Below, piece after piece: positions 1-9,556 of a stretch of DNA of 23,078 nt. A program made the position numbers and the translations under genes. Location of the stretch: contig JAEUWP010000261.1 in NCBI GenBank assembly GCA_018524725.1, positions 1 to 23,078 on the forward strand, in the 5' to 3' direction. The notes below the pieces were generated by a model. It worked only from the letters and a program-made list of their open reading frames with translations. It was not told the DNA's origin and did not search any database. The stretch is from Podaxis mareebaensis (taxonomy: Eukaryota > Basidiomycota > Agaricomycetes > Agaricales > Agaricaceae). The number at the start of each line of letters is the position of its first letter. Within the stretch, counting starts at the first letter, position 1.

Positions 1-72
1 ATTCTAGCCGTAAAACTTGATTGTATTATAATCTAAGTACCGCTTTCATGACTGAAAACAGTTTAGGCCGTA

Positions 73-177
73 ACATCGGTGGTTTTCAGTGTGATGGGGG
101 TCTCCACAGATGGAGCACCTTGGGTTACATGCTTTGCACAGATGTGTAGGGTGGCCCCACCTCCAGCATCTGTTGCA
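73..177 (-). other. CCHC zinc knuckle pair of the LINE ORF1-like frame
   Basis: Read on the minus strand, codons from 177 give C-N-R-C, then WRWG, H, PTHL and C, an exact C-x2-C-x4-H-x4-C knuckle. It is followed by KAC, NPRC, CSIC, GDPHH and ENHRC. This part lies in the same frame as the longer upstream reading frame but is separated from it by a TGA at 193-195, so a stop-to-stop ORF search misses it. Such knuckles bind single-stranded RNA or DNA in retroelement particles. Confidence 0.75.
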
Positions 178-1341
178 AAGGGGAGAGGCAGTTCACATAG
201 AGGCACCACAGAAGGTGCAGATGTGGTTCTCGAACAGGAGAGTGTGATTGATGAGGAGTTTGGCCCTAGTGGCTGATTGTGAGTCCCAGAGATCAAAGAA
301 AAGGATGGTGGAGTCAGAATGAGGGGAGACTCGGTGGAAGCATGGTTTGCCAACAAGATGTTGAGTCATCTCGTGGTATGGGGAGGATTTGATGACTTCC
401 TTGAAGTCGTTGGAGGTGTGTGGAGTGCCATTGGGGCAGAAATATGGGAGATTCCTCAATTTGATGAATGATTTGGACATGGGTAGTGAAGGGATGATGG
501 CATCCCTAATTTCTTGGGTGGCAAATGCTGACTGGTTGGAATCAGTGATGCCTTTTTTGACGATGAGGAGTTCCTCATCTGTCACAACCTGGTTGGTGGA
601 GAGCCAGAGGGTCCTGTCATTGGACTTTGCTGACTCGACTTTAAGCAAGAAACCCTTTTGGTAAAGGGCATTGTTGCAGTTCCTCACTACGAGGTTGAGA
701 GAAGTGATGAGGATAGGTTTAAAGACATTGTTGTTCCCTACAACAATGTTCTTGTGTGATGGGCCTTGAGTGGCCTTGGGAGAGTTGGAGGGGCAGGGTG
801 AAGGTTTGGATGGTGTTGAGGAGGGAGATTTAATGTCTCCTGATGAGTGGAAGAAGTTAATGATGTCAACTGGTGACATCTGGGGGAATTGGTTCTGAAG
901 GGTAGCATACTTCTGCAATTCTTCAGATTTAAGGGGGGAGTTGGAGGCAGCTCTGGCATAGGACAACCTCTGAGTAGATGGGGATGGGACATTCGACCTG
1001 GGATGGGTCTTGTAGTTGATGGGGGGAGGAGGGGAGGGAGGGAGAGAGGATTTAGGGGCTTGGGGGGGGAATGAGGGAGTGATGATAGGCTTACACTGAC
1101 CTTGGGTGGCTACCAGTTTGTGAGGTGCCCATCAGTGGGTGACAGAGGTCCACAAGCTGGATTTATTGTCACCTTTTCCAGAGGTTTGGGCCTCAGGAAT
1201 GGCTTCAAGATTAGTGGTGGTGGTGGGAGGGGGAGGGAGCATTTCAGTATCAATATTTGAACCAGAAGACTCACCTGGCTTATTCATGTCTTGAGGGGGG
1301 AGGCAGGAGAGGGCAATTGCTCACACTGTGTCTTTATTGAA

Positions 1342-1425
1342 TTGTGAGTCTGAGCCCTGGAGATACCCAGAGGCATCAGGAGGAATAGTGGAGGAGCTCT
1401 GGAGATTCCCAGTAGCATCCTTAGG
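1342..1425 (-). repeat. Imperfect direct repeat inside the LINE ORF1-like frame
   Basis: Two copies of a unit of about 21 bp, reading CTGGAGAT-CCCAG-GCATC on the plus strand with a few differences, lie about 45 bp apart. In the coding frame they give two similar short blocks, DATGNLQ and DASGYLQ, so this is a small duplicated linker in the low-complexity N-terminal half of the protein. Confidence 0.5.
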
Positions 1426-2427
1426 GGGAGGGGAAGACACAGCTGGTGCCTTTTCAGCCTGATGAGCATTGCAATGACCTGTTGACATGGGCATGGGAGT
1501 GGGAGAGAGAGTCTGTGAGGGAGGAAACTGCATAGATACAAAGTCATACAGCTTTAGTTGATGTCTGTTGTAGGGGACAGACTTATTGTGCAATTGATCA
1601 GAATGCATGATAGTTTGTAAAATGTGAATGATATGAGGAATGCCCTCAAAAGAGGAAAGATCCCCAGTTTTGGCCCAGTTTCCTAAATAAGAAGATACAA
1701 AGCCTAATAAGGAAGTGAGGCACTTAAGCCCCATGATGTCACTAGTATTGGTGATGTTGATCATGGAGATGCCATCACCAAGGGTTTCATGGATGGATGA
1801 CCAATCTGTTCTGTGGGTCGGCTGTGCTTCAGCATGAGGCTGTGCAGCAGCAGGGGGAGAAAGGGGAGTGAAAGAGGGGATGGTTGGGAGAGGGTCAGAA
1901 GGATGGGATTCATCCCAAGCAGCACCTGGAGTGGGTGGAACAAAGCCATGTGAAGTGGCGATAGCTTGTGAGGGAGATAGCACCCTATGAGATGAAGGTG
2001 CAATTTCTGGTGATATATCAATTTCATCACGAGCCAGTGCGATGGAAGGGTGAATGGATCTGGGAGTAGAGAGTCCTTGAGAACCCTCATTGGAATCTTC
2101 CTCTTTGTTTATCTCAGCAGAGGAGATGGAGGTGGCATCATCATCTTCTCTGAACTTCATGCTTTTCTCCAAGTGATTGGAGAGGGATTGGTCTGTGGAA
2201 TAGGAGTGTTTAACTCCAATAGATGGCGAAGGAGAGGGTGGCTTTTGAATGAAGTCCTCCAAGACTTGGAAATCATTGAAGAGGGGGACAGAGGCCTCTC
2301 TTGGTAAAGTTGGGTTGGGCACTAGGCTGGCGCTTGAATGCTGACAATGGGTGATGTTTGAACGGATGCTGTTGGTAGTCTTCTTCATACCTCCAAGGAA
2401 GCCGCTAGTCTCCTTAGAGCTTGACAT

Positions 2428-2571
2428 AGCAATTTAGGATGAGTAACTTTATTCCTTGTACTACAAATAACTGTGCCACTGAAACGATAGTGGTAGTTAC
2501 TGAGAAAGGAAGTGCTGTGACAATTGTTCATCTGGGTTATCTGGGCTGTACTGGATGAACTCATGATGTAG
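2428..2571 (-). other. Stop-rich spacer between two minus-strand reading frames
   Basis: In the frame shared by the flanking reading frames this 144 bp contains four stops (two TAA close to 2427, one TAG and another TAA) in under 50 codons, far denser than in the flanking coding stretches. It therefore looks like non-coding spacer rather than decayed coding sequence. No LTR-like TG...CA pair and no promoter motif was found in it. Confidence 0.45.
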
Positions 2572-3934
2572 TCAGATTTCAGGCTCTGGGAGGAGATTTC
2601 CTGGTGGGCATACCAGGATTGGTTGGCCAAAGGAGAGTCCCTCAAATAGGGACTCTGATGGGATAATACCACTCAAGGTCTGTTTTGTTGACTTCAAGGG
2701 AATTGTTTGAGGAGGTTCTGTCATGGAGACATCAATGTCCCTGGACAGTACCTCCTTGATGTATGGTAAGGTGACATCAGCCAGCAGTGGTGGTGGCCAA
2801 TGTGAAGATGAGGCAGTCAAAGGAGGCAAAGGTTGGCAACATTGGCAAGGTAATGGTTTTACCTTGTTACCAGTGTGAGGTGTTGGTGTCATGGGGGTTT
2901 GTGGGGTGCTAGGCACCCCCTGTTGAGACAACATTGTCAATTGAGATGTTGTGTGCTGTTTTGCAGGCCATTCTTTGTCTTGGTCCAACTTCTTGTTTAG
3001 TTGTCATTGCAGGTTCAAGACCTGCCTCTGTAGTAGACTATTTCATCCTTCAAGCATGATGAAATGATCTTGCAAGCTGTGGAGCTTTGTTAAAAGCTCC
3101 TCAATGATTGCATTGCAGCCAGCGTGTCTTGAGCTGGTGCTTAGTTTGGATATCAGGTCTATGGGTAGACCTGCTTTCGTTGAGTTGATTCATCAGCTCT
3201 TGGACATACTGGTTGTCCTCAAGCTCTACATCTACAGCTCTTTGCTTTCCTTGGGCTTTTGAGGAAGGGGTGGGCTGTGCTGACTTGGTTGATTTCTGTT
3301 TGCCCTTGTCCTTAGAGGATGAGGGTGCTGGGGAGTTCTTTGTTCTACTCCTTCCTTGAGTTGAGGTGACTGAGGATGATCAAGATGGAGGAATGTTATT
3401 CCTCCCTATGTTGGTTGCCAATGATGATGTTGGGGCCAGCATTGTTGGTCATGGTGTTGTGGCTGGCTGATCTTGGGTCAGTGGTGACAGTTGCAGTTGC
3501 AGTGGAAGTGGCAGCATTTGCTGAATTGGTGCAGTGGTGGGTTGTTGATATAGTGGATATAGCACCAATGGAGGAGGGTAGGGTCCATACAGTTGAGTGA
3601 AACTGTACATGTGTGGAGGAGGCAGGTAGAATGCAGGGTATGGGTAGCCCTGCATGAAAGGTTGGAGTAGTGGAGGCATCACATGTAAATGTGATGGATC
3701 CATTTGATTTAGGCCTTGTGGTATTGAGCCCACAAGGTTAGATAGTAGTGCTTGCTGGACAGTGAGTTGCTGCCCATTGTAGTGAGGAACTGGAATTGGG
3801 TTGGGCGATACATCCATTGCCCTCCCCCCTTTGAGGCCCATTGGAGGGCCTCCAGGATGTGCAGGGTAATTTGCATCACCCTGCACCAATGCATATTGTT
3901 GGTTTTGGTTGTGTTGGGGTTGTTGTGCATCCAT
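2572..3934 (-). pseudogene. Pro/Gln-rich protein with coiled-coil-like tail, unrecognised (broken)
   Basis: I do not recognise this protein. The likely start is the ATG at 3934, which sits in a strong context (CACCACCACCATGG). The first 150 or so residues are rich in Pro, Gln and Tyr (for example LPPPHMYSF and YGPYPPPLVLYPLYQQP). A Ser/Lys/Thr-rich stretch follows, then an acidic, helical segment around VELEDNQYVQELMNQL. Between about 3180 and 3120 the reading shifts frame and continues as a leucine-rich, coiled-coil-like segment (AIIEELLTKLHSLQDHF). In-frame TGA codons lie at 3449-3451, 3380-3382, 3043-3045 and 3004-3006; the frame closes at 2572-2574. It follows the chromodomain of the Ty3 gag-pol at 4085 with about 150 bp between them. 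The hairpins typical of that element continue through it, which suggests, without proving, that both belong to one unit. It could instead be the first frame of the adjacent LINE. Confidence 0.5.
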
Positions 3935-4087
3935 GGTGGTGGTGTTGAAGTGAGGACAAATTAAAGTTATTTGTCCCATCTTTGTGTTCCCAAACATTGG
4001 GAATGCGATCCTCAGGGTTGAGTGTCCAAATTTGGATGCTATCAATTTTTCCATGGATAGTCATTGACTGATCTGTAGTAGTTGTCA

Positions 4088-4270
4088 AATTGAGTTAGCA
4101 CCTTTCAGCTCTAGATACCAATCTAGAGCTGCTAGGTCTTTGCAATGGCAATATGGCTCCCATGTTGTATTGCCTAGACTCCAGCATACCTGGAACTCCA
4201 CCTTGTCATCATTTGTGAAACAATGACTGATGATTTTGTTGATGAACCATTCATGTTTGTCATCTATGCC
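4088..4270 (-). pseudogene. Integrase C-terminal chromodomain
   Basis: After the integrase C-terminal beta-barrel part (LNLPKGKAWKLCPKFIGPF near 4490-4430) the frame encodes EWFINKIISHCF, then VEFQVCWSLGNTTWEPYCH and LAALDWYLEL. The EWFI start, the aromatic W in VCWSLG and the TTWEP block match the three aromatic-cage regions of chromodomains found in fungal chromoviruses. These target integration to chromatin carrying histone marks. A TGA near 4291-4293 separates it from the upstream part and the frame ends at 4085-4087. Confidence 0.85.
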
Positions 4271-4629
4271 AAAGTCGTAGGGTTCTGGTTTATTTCAGCT
4301 AGGGAATAGTGCATTGTCCAATGCATTATAGGGCTGAAGCAATGATATGTGGAATGTCGGGTGTATTTGACATTCCTGCAGGGCTGGTGGTAGCTCAAGA
4401 CAGTAGTTAGATGTCTCAGGTTTGGCTTCCAAGACCTTAAAGGGTCCAATGAACTTTGGGCAGAGCTTCCAAGCTTTGCCTTTTGGTAGGTTTAGATTTT
4501 TGGTGGAGAGGAACACCAGGTCTCCAGCTTTAATGTCAGGTTCAGGTCCTCTTCTTTTGTTTGCCTGGTGGGTTTGGAAAACCTGTGCTTCTATGATGGC
4601 ATCATGAGCAGATGCCAAGTTCATCAGGG

Positions 4630-5400
4630 TGGCTTCAGCAAATAGTCTAACACCCTTAAGGGGTGTTAGGTCACCCCATATCTCTCAGATCATACTGGGC
4701 ATGTATCCACCATTCAGTTTGAACAGTGCATACCCAGTAGTGGCAGATATACTTGAGTTTATAGCAAACTCAGTCATGGGTACCTTGTCTACCCAGTTTT
4801 TTTGGTTATGGCTGACTGTTGCTCAGAATATCTGTCCAATATTCTGGTTCATGTATTCAGTCTGCCTGTTCATTTGTGGGTGGAATGATGTGGACATTAG
4901 GAGCTTAGCTCCTAAAATTTTGTGGAGTTCTACCCACCACACAGAGGTGAACTTTGAATCTTGATCACTTATGATTGAACTAGGGAGGCCATGTAGCCTC
5001 ATGATCTCTCATAGGTAGATCCAAGATAACTCAGATGCTTTCATCTGCATATGTACTGAAATCAGGTGTACCATACTTGTCATTCTACAAATGATGACCC
5101 AGAGGTAGTCAAAGCTTTTGGATTCAGGGAATGGACTGACAAAGTCCATTTCAATGGAATCCCAAGGTTTGGTTGGGACTGGTAGTGAGTGCAATGTTCT
5201 GGAAGGTTTCATATTCGAGACCTTCAAGCATTGACATATTTTGCATGTTCTGCAGAACATGCATGTGTCTTTGGCTATTTTTGGCCACCAGTACCACCTT
5301 TGGAGGTACTCTGCTGTCCATTGGTTGCTGAAGTAACCAATGATCTTGTGAGCTTTATTCAAAAGCTCTGTAATTAGCAGTCAGTTATTGGGAATACATA
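4630..5400 (-). pseudogene. Integrase: zinc-binding and DDE catalytic parts
   Basis: The zinc-binding part reads KAHKIIGYFSNQW and later CRTCKIC. The second His of the H-x4-H pair is Tyr here (TAC), so zinc binding should be lost, while the C-x2-C pair remains. The catalytic core keeps all three acidic residues: Asp in WDSIEMDFVSPFP, Asp in SIISDQDSKFTS and Glu in HPQMNRQTEYMNQ. Stops lie at 5009-5011, near 4827 and near 4686. Integrase inserts the cDNA into host chromatin. The His-to-Tyr codon begins with the last base of an inverted-repeat arm (5319-5342), so that substitution may be tied to formation of the hairpin. Confidence 0.85.
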
Positions 5401-5939
5401 CCACCTCCTGTCCTTGGAGGGTGGTTCTTTGAATAATACCATCTTCATTGATAGTAAAACCACTGTATTTCTCGGGTGCTTCAAGCACCACTGAAAACAT
5501 GAGGTCAGATGTGTATCCTGACATGATTGTTTTCATCACATTGATTGGGAGCTCCATTGGAGCTTCAGTGGAGATGTTACCTGTTAATGCATCTCCCAGT
5601 GTTAGAGACTCAATGAGTTGTTCTTGTGGCTCCTATTGAGCAACCTGTCTCTGGGCTGCTTCTTGAAGCTCACAAGTTTCAATCTCTCATTCTTCCTGCC
5701 ATTCACACAGGCAGGTGCTTCAATGCAATGGTCACTCGACCATTGCATTGACTCTGTTGAGAAGATGCTCAATCTCCTCGGCTTGTTGTAGGGGTAGGTC
5801 CTTGCAGTGAGGATCGATTCTATGATCGACTTGGACATATTCTCCAGGGGAGTGTTCCTCTCCTGGAGTATCACTTTCAAAGTAGTGGGACAAGCAGTCT
5901 GCTACTTTATTTCATTCTCCTTTGACATATGTAATGTCA

Positions 5940-6500
5940 AAGTTAAAACATGATAGATAGTCCATCCACCATCATTGTCAGCTAGACAGTTGCACTTGAG
6001 TTTTGAAAAACTCCAGCACCTTGTGATCTGTGATAACATGGATCCTGTAGCCAATGAGTTTATCCTCCCACTTCATTAGTGCTTCTAAAATTGCTAGTGT
6101 CTCAAGTTCATGCATGGCATAGTTCTGCTGTGCTGGGGTGAACTTCTTGGACATGAACCCTGCTGGGTGGCAGTCTGCCCAGGTGGGTCCTTGTCCATAC
6201 ATGGCTCCAACACCTGTCTTAGAGGTGTCGCAGATGATCCATATAGGTTCCCCAGTTCTGGGGTCTATCAGTTTGACAATAGGGGTCTTCTTGCAGATCC
6301 TTTTCACCATGTCAAAGCAACACTGGTGAAGGGGTCTCCAATGGAACAGGGTTCCATTCTGGGTGATTGTGAGCAGTGGCCTGGTGTATGCAGATACATC
6401 TGGCAAAAAGTTTGCCAGGTAGTTGACAAGTCCAACAAATTGTTGGACATCAGTATAGTTTCTGGGAGTGTGCCACTCCCAGATGCAGGTCAATTTGTCT
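5940..6500 (-). pseudogene. RT connection and RNase H domain
   Basis: The connection segment shows DVQQFVGLVNYLANFLPDV. The RNase H fold follows with PIWIICDTSKTGVGA (first Asp), AMHELETLAILEAL (Glu), IHVITDHKVLEFF (Asp) and a last block KVADCLSH containing the final Asp. The four acidic residues expected for RNase H are thus all visible, although two stops (near 5978 and 5971) lie between the third and fourth blocks. The domain normally removes the RNA strand from the RNA-DNA hybrid. Confidence 0.83.
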
Positions 6501-6559
6501 TCATCTGGGTGTATCCCTTGGTTATCTATGATATGACCAAGGCAGTCAATGCAATCTGC

Positions 6560-7250
6560 ATACAGATTGCATTTGGATTGTTTGACATATAACTTGTGTT
6601 TGTGCAGTCACTCAAACACAAGTTATAGATGATCTTCATGTTCATCTATTGAGTCAGAGAATATGAAGATGTTGTCAAGGTATATGTATACACATATACC
6701 TATGACATCATGAAATATAGCAGTCATTAACCACTGAAAGGTTGCAGGGGCATTGCAATCCCCTTGCTGCATTATGTTGCTGACATACATGCCAGTAATT
6801 GTGGCAAATCCTGTTTTGTCTATATCTTCCAGACATATTTGGACTTGTTCATAGGCATCAGTGAGATCAATTTTGGATTGATATCGCACTCGAGTGACAT
6901 CTTCTCAAATGACATCTTGGTCTGGCAAGGGTGTGGCGTCCTTGACAGTGTTTTCATTTCGTTATCATGCATCTATGACAGTTCGTGGTTGACCATCTTT
7001 CTTTGGGATGCACAGTAACAGTGCTGCTTGGGAGACATGTTATGGCTCCCACCATTTTGTGTTCATATAACAGTTGAGTTTCTGGTGAAACTCCCTGCAT
7101 AGAGATTGAGGGCATCAAGGAGTGAAGTAATTGTACTTCTTATTCTCATTGATGAGGTTTATTTCATGATTTACTTCATGAAATGGTGGTAATTCATTGG
7201 GAGGACCTTGCATGATGTCCTCGAATTCACTGAACCACTGCTGGCACAGT
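6560..7250 (-). pseudogene. Reverse transcriptase domain, YxDD changed to YLDN
   Basis: Recognisable RT motifs follow in order: LLLCIPKKDGQPRTVIDA near 7025-6970, SKIDLTDAYEQV (motif A with the first catalytic Asp) near 6875, MQQGDCNAPATFQ (motif B) near 6770, and YIYLDNIFIFSD (motif C) at about 6680-6646. The second Asp of motif C is AAC (6671-6673), Asn instead of Asp, a change that removes polymerase activity. It again fits a CpG-context change (GAC GAC to GAC AAC). The primer-grip and connection part continues as KLYVKQSKCNLYADCIDCLGH. Stops lie near 7115, 7050, 6960 and 6623. Two of the strongest hairpins of the element (6588-6627 and 6678-6701) lie inside this domain. Confidence 0.85.
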
Positions 7251-7885
7251 GTCAGTATGTCCTTCTTGGAGTACCAGCCTTGTTGCTCAGGGTGGCAATT
7301 CCTCTTCTCAGCATTGATCCAAGTGTTTTGTATTTGTGTTTCTGAATCATCTTCCACTGGAAGATGAGTGATGATCATACTGCAGAGTTGATCTTGTACC
7401 ATTTTATCAGGGTAATGTACCCTGGTAAACTCCTGGGTTTCGACTACATTGTCAAGGTTGGGTTGTGTGAACCCAGTCAAAGTTGGTAGTTTGTCCCCAG
7501 GATGACACATTTCCCATATGCCACAGACCATGGCATTCTATTCTGCAGGCATTCAGGGGTCATAATACCACTCAAACATTGGGTTCTGAGCTGGTCTGTC
7601 TATCAAACAAGACTTGTATCTCATTTTTTGTGGTCCATGAGGGGCATTTTGTCCCTCTTGATTTGGTGAAGGAGGTGCTTTCTCCTTCAGTTTGTTCTTC
7701 TTGGATGAGACCTTGTGTTCTTCTTGACCCATGTCCCCCCTTCAAGAGTTCATGGAACTCTTGACCTTTTCTAGGAGGTGATGGCTATTGTGGGGTAATG
7801 TTTCCCCTTGGGAGCTTTGTTTGTCATCTCAAACTTCTTCTATGGATGTTTGATGGACACTGTCCCATTGAACACCTTCCACAAG

Positions 7886-8330
7886 TCAACTTGACTTGTT
7901 TTTATCAGTTGCATGGTGGTGGCACAGGTGAGTATCTGATTCACTGGCAAAGTTCACTACTTCTATGGTCTTGCTTCCAATTCTGACTTCATTCTTGATG
8001 AAGTTGAGGATGATGTTGTTCATATGCATGAATGGCATACTGATTATCATGTCATAGTGATCAAAGTTCACTACATCTACATACATATGAGTGCATATGT
8101 TTCCAATGGCAACATTTACTGTCACTCCATACTTGACAGTGGATCAACTGCCCACTGTCCCCAGCTGCAGTGTGTGAGGGTCTAGTAGTTTGTTGACCCT
8201 GATTCCAGCCACTTGTGCAAATGTGGGGGTGATGCTGGTAGTCATACTACTGGAGTCCCACAGTGTCCAAGCATCAATGCCATTGACACTGATGAGAGTG
8301 GTGAGACATTGTTTCTTGCTGAGGGATGCT
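7886..8330 (-). pseudogene. Aspartic protease domain, active-site Gly replaced
   Basis: The domain begins around LISVNGIDAWTLWDSSS. The catalytic Asp is the GAC at 8255-8257. The usual D-S/T-G triad reads D-S-S here, because the third codon is AGT where a Gly codon is expected, a G-to-A change in a CpG context (TCC GGT to TCC AGT). Downstream the flap and second half are seen as VAIGNICTHMYVDVV and YDMIISMPFMHMNNI, matching the region that in relatives ends with a conserved bulky residue, Pro and Phe. A TGA at 8144-8146 splits the domain. The protease normally cuts Gag-Pol inside the particle; this copy should be inactive. Confidence 0.75.
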
Positions 8331-8725
8331 TGGGGCCAAAGGATCTTATCCTTCTCTTTATGGAGGGTGATGTGATGTACCCTCACTTCATGGTCTGGTT
8401 TCTCACTGGGCTCGACAGTGAGAGCGTTGATGACATTGAAGTCATTGCAGTCTTTGTTGTTGACATCTTTTGCATCACCAATCATGGCAGTGAAATCATA
8501 TTCATCATCAACATCAGATCTGTAGTCTGATTCAATGACTTTGACTTGTACTAGTTCATCTCTGTTTGACGAACTAGACTCTAGTTCTTCTTGGACCTCA
8601 GTGTTGTCATCTGAGGTTGAGTCCTGTTCAATTTCTTCAACTTCTTGTTGAAGAACTTCTTCATCATTCACTGGAACAACTGTGTGTGTGGCTCATACAT
8701 AGCTGCATCATTTCCCCTTCTCTGG

Positions 8726-8767
8726 GCATTCTTGTGCCCAGTGACCATGTTTTCCACATTCATAACA
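8726..8767 (-). other. Gag zinc knuckle (CCHC) of the chromovirus
   Basis: The minus strand reads C-Y-E-C-G-K-H-G-H-W-A-Q-E-C, a perfect C-x2-C-x4-H-x4-C nucleocapsid knuckle, immediately followed by a TGA. It binds the element's RNA. A 10-bp perfect inverted repeat (8763-8792, loop 10) overlaps its first codons. Confidence 0.85.
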
Positions 8768-9034
8768 AGGCCCTTTCTCTGTGGCCTTGTTACCTTGGAT
8801 CAGCTTCACAGGTGCTCTGTTTTGTACCTGAGGTTTAATTTGAGCCTTGGGTTTCTGTTGTCAAGGTGGGGGTCTCAACAGTCACCTTGGTGTAAAGGCA
8901 TTCAAGGATCGCTTTAGCTCATGAGCAGGGATGTGATCCCATCCTACAGATATGTGACAAGGGACCCATGTGGTCCTCGTTCTTGGTTCCACTGTGGCAG
9001 GTTTCTTTGAGAAGCCTGCTGATGGTTTGTGTGA

Positions 9035-9556
9035 TCAAGAAGGCTTTAGTACCTTCTTGAAAAAGGCACTGCTTTGCATCCAATTCTCATAATTGGCTGT
9101 GTGTGCCACAAAGTCCTCAAGTTGGTTCATCTCAGGAGACAACCCTCTGTTGAACATGAGGAAGTGTCTCATGGTTTGTGGGAGACCTTCCAAGAAGGTC
9201 TCAATAAGAGAATAATCATCAGGATGGATAGCCATATCTTGTGAGTATCCCAAGATGGCATCATAATAATGTTGAATCCCTTCTTTAGGACTATACTTGA
9301 CCCCTTTGAGGCTCTCATGAGCCTCATGCATTGATGTCAGTCTGATAAATCTGTCATAGAGCACTGTGATGATGCTCTTGAATGTCCAATCATATTTGCT
9401 ATGATCTATACTAAGTACATGGTGAATGAACATCTCCTTTGCCTCTCCAACAAGGTAATATTGGAGAGTTAGGATCCATAGTCGATCTGTAGCAGGGCTC
9501 TGTCCCCCTAGCCCCTTCATGGCAAAGTTGGCACAGAGACTTGTCACAAATGACAA
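9035..9556 (-). pseudogene. gag: Gag capsid region of the chromovirus
   Basis: The segment encodes the helical capsid region typical of Ty3 gag. It shows the block WILTLQYYLVGEAKEMF, then FKSIITVLYDRFIRL, then a segment ending QHYYDAILGYSQDM, and the closing motif IETFLEGLPQTMRHFL. It would assemble the virus-like particle in the cytoplasm. A TGA at 9035-9037 separates it from the zinc-knuckle part, and two stops (near 9557-9566) precede it. The family assignment is by pattern of conserved hydrophobic and aromatic positions. Confidence 0.75.

Larger units (their letters stand above)
46..2427 (-). pseudogene. LINE ORF1-like protein (degenerate), zinc-knuckle C-terminus
   Basis: This frame resembles the nucleic-acid-binding ORF1 protein of fungal LINEs. 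It stays in one frame for about 794 codons, with in-frame TGA codons at 1321-1323, 1132-1134 and 193-195 and a terminal TGA at 46-48. The N-terminal half is Ser/Pro-rich and low in complexity. The stretch starting SYARAASNSP near 963 leads into a folded region, and after the 193-195 stop the same frame encodes a zinc knuckle at 177-136, C-x2-C-x4-H-x4-C with the core WRWGHPTHLC. A second Cys/His cluster (CSIC, then HH and HRC) follows to about 73. Every internal stop could come from CGA or TGG by one C-to-T type change. No ORF2 endonuclease or reverse transcriptase follows before the window edge. The ATG at 2427 is chosen because several stops lie just upstream. Family assignment rests on the zinc knuckle and its context and is fairly secure; intactness is excluded. 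Confidence 0.68.

Noticed and set aside
63..356. Minus-strand frame of 97 codons as a separate gene
   Set aside because: The frame carrying the zinc knuckles is the one of the longer LINE-like protein; this one is a shadow.
2428..4084. 3' LTR of the chromovirus
   Set aside because: Searched by eye for TGTAAGGG or CTTACA ends and for the palindromes of the 5' LTR; none found.
5602..5880. Minus-strand frame of 92 codons in a different frame from gag-pol
   Set aside because: It is open only because the true gag-pol frame has stops here; conserved sequence on both sides is in the other frame.
6110..6592. Plus-strand open frame of 160 codons
   Set aside because: It lies opposite the RNase H and RT connection of the chromovirus; the minus-strand motifs are unmistakable, so this is an antisense shadow.
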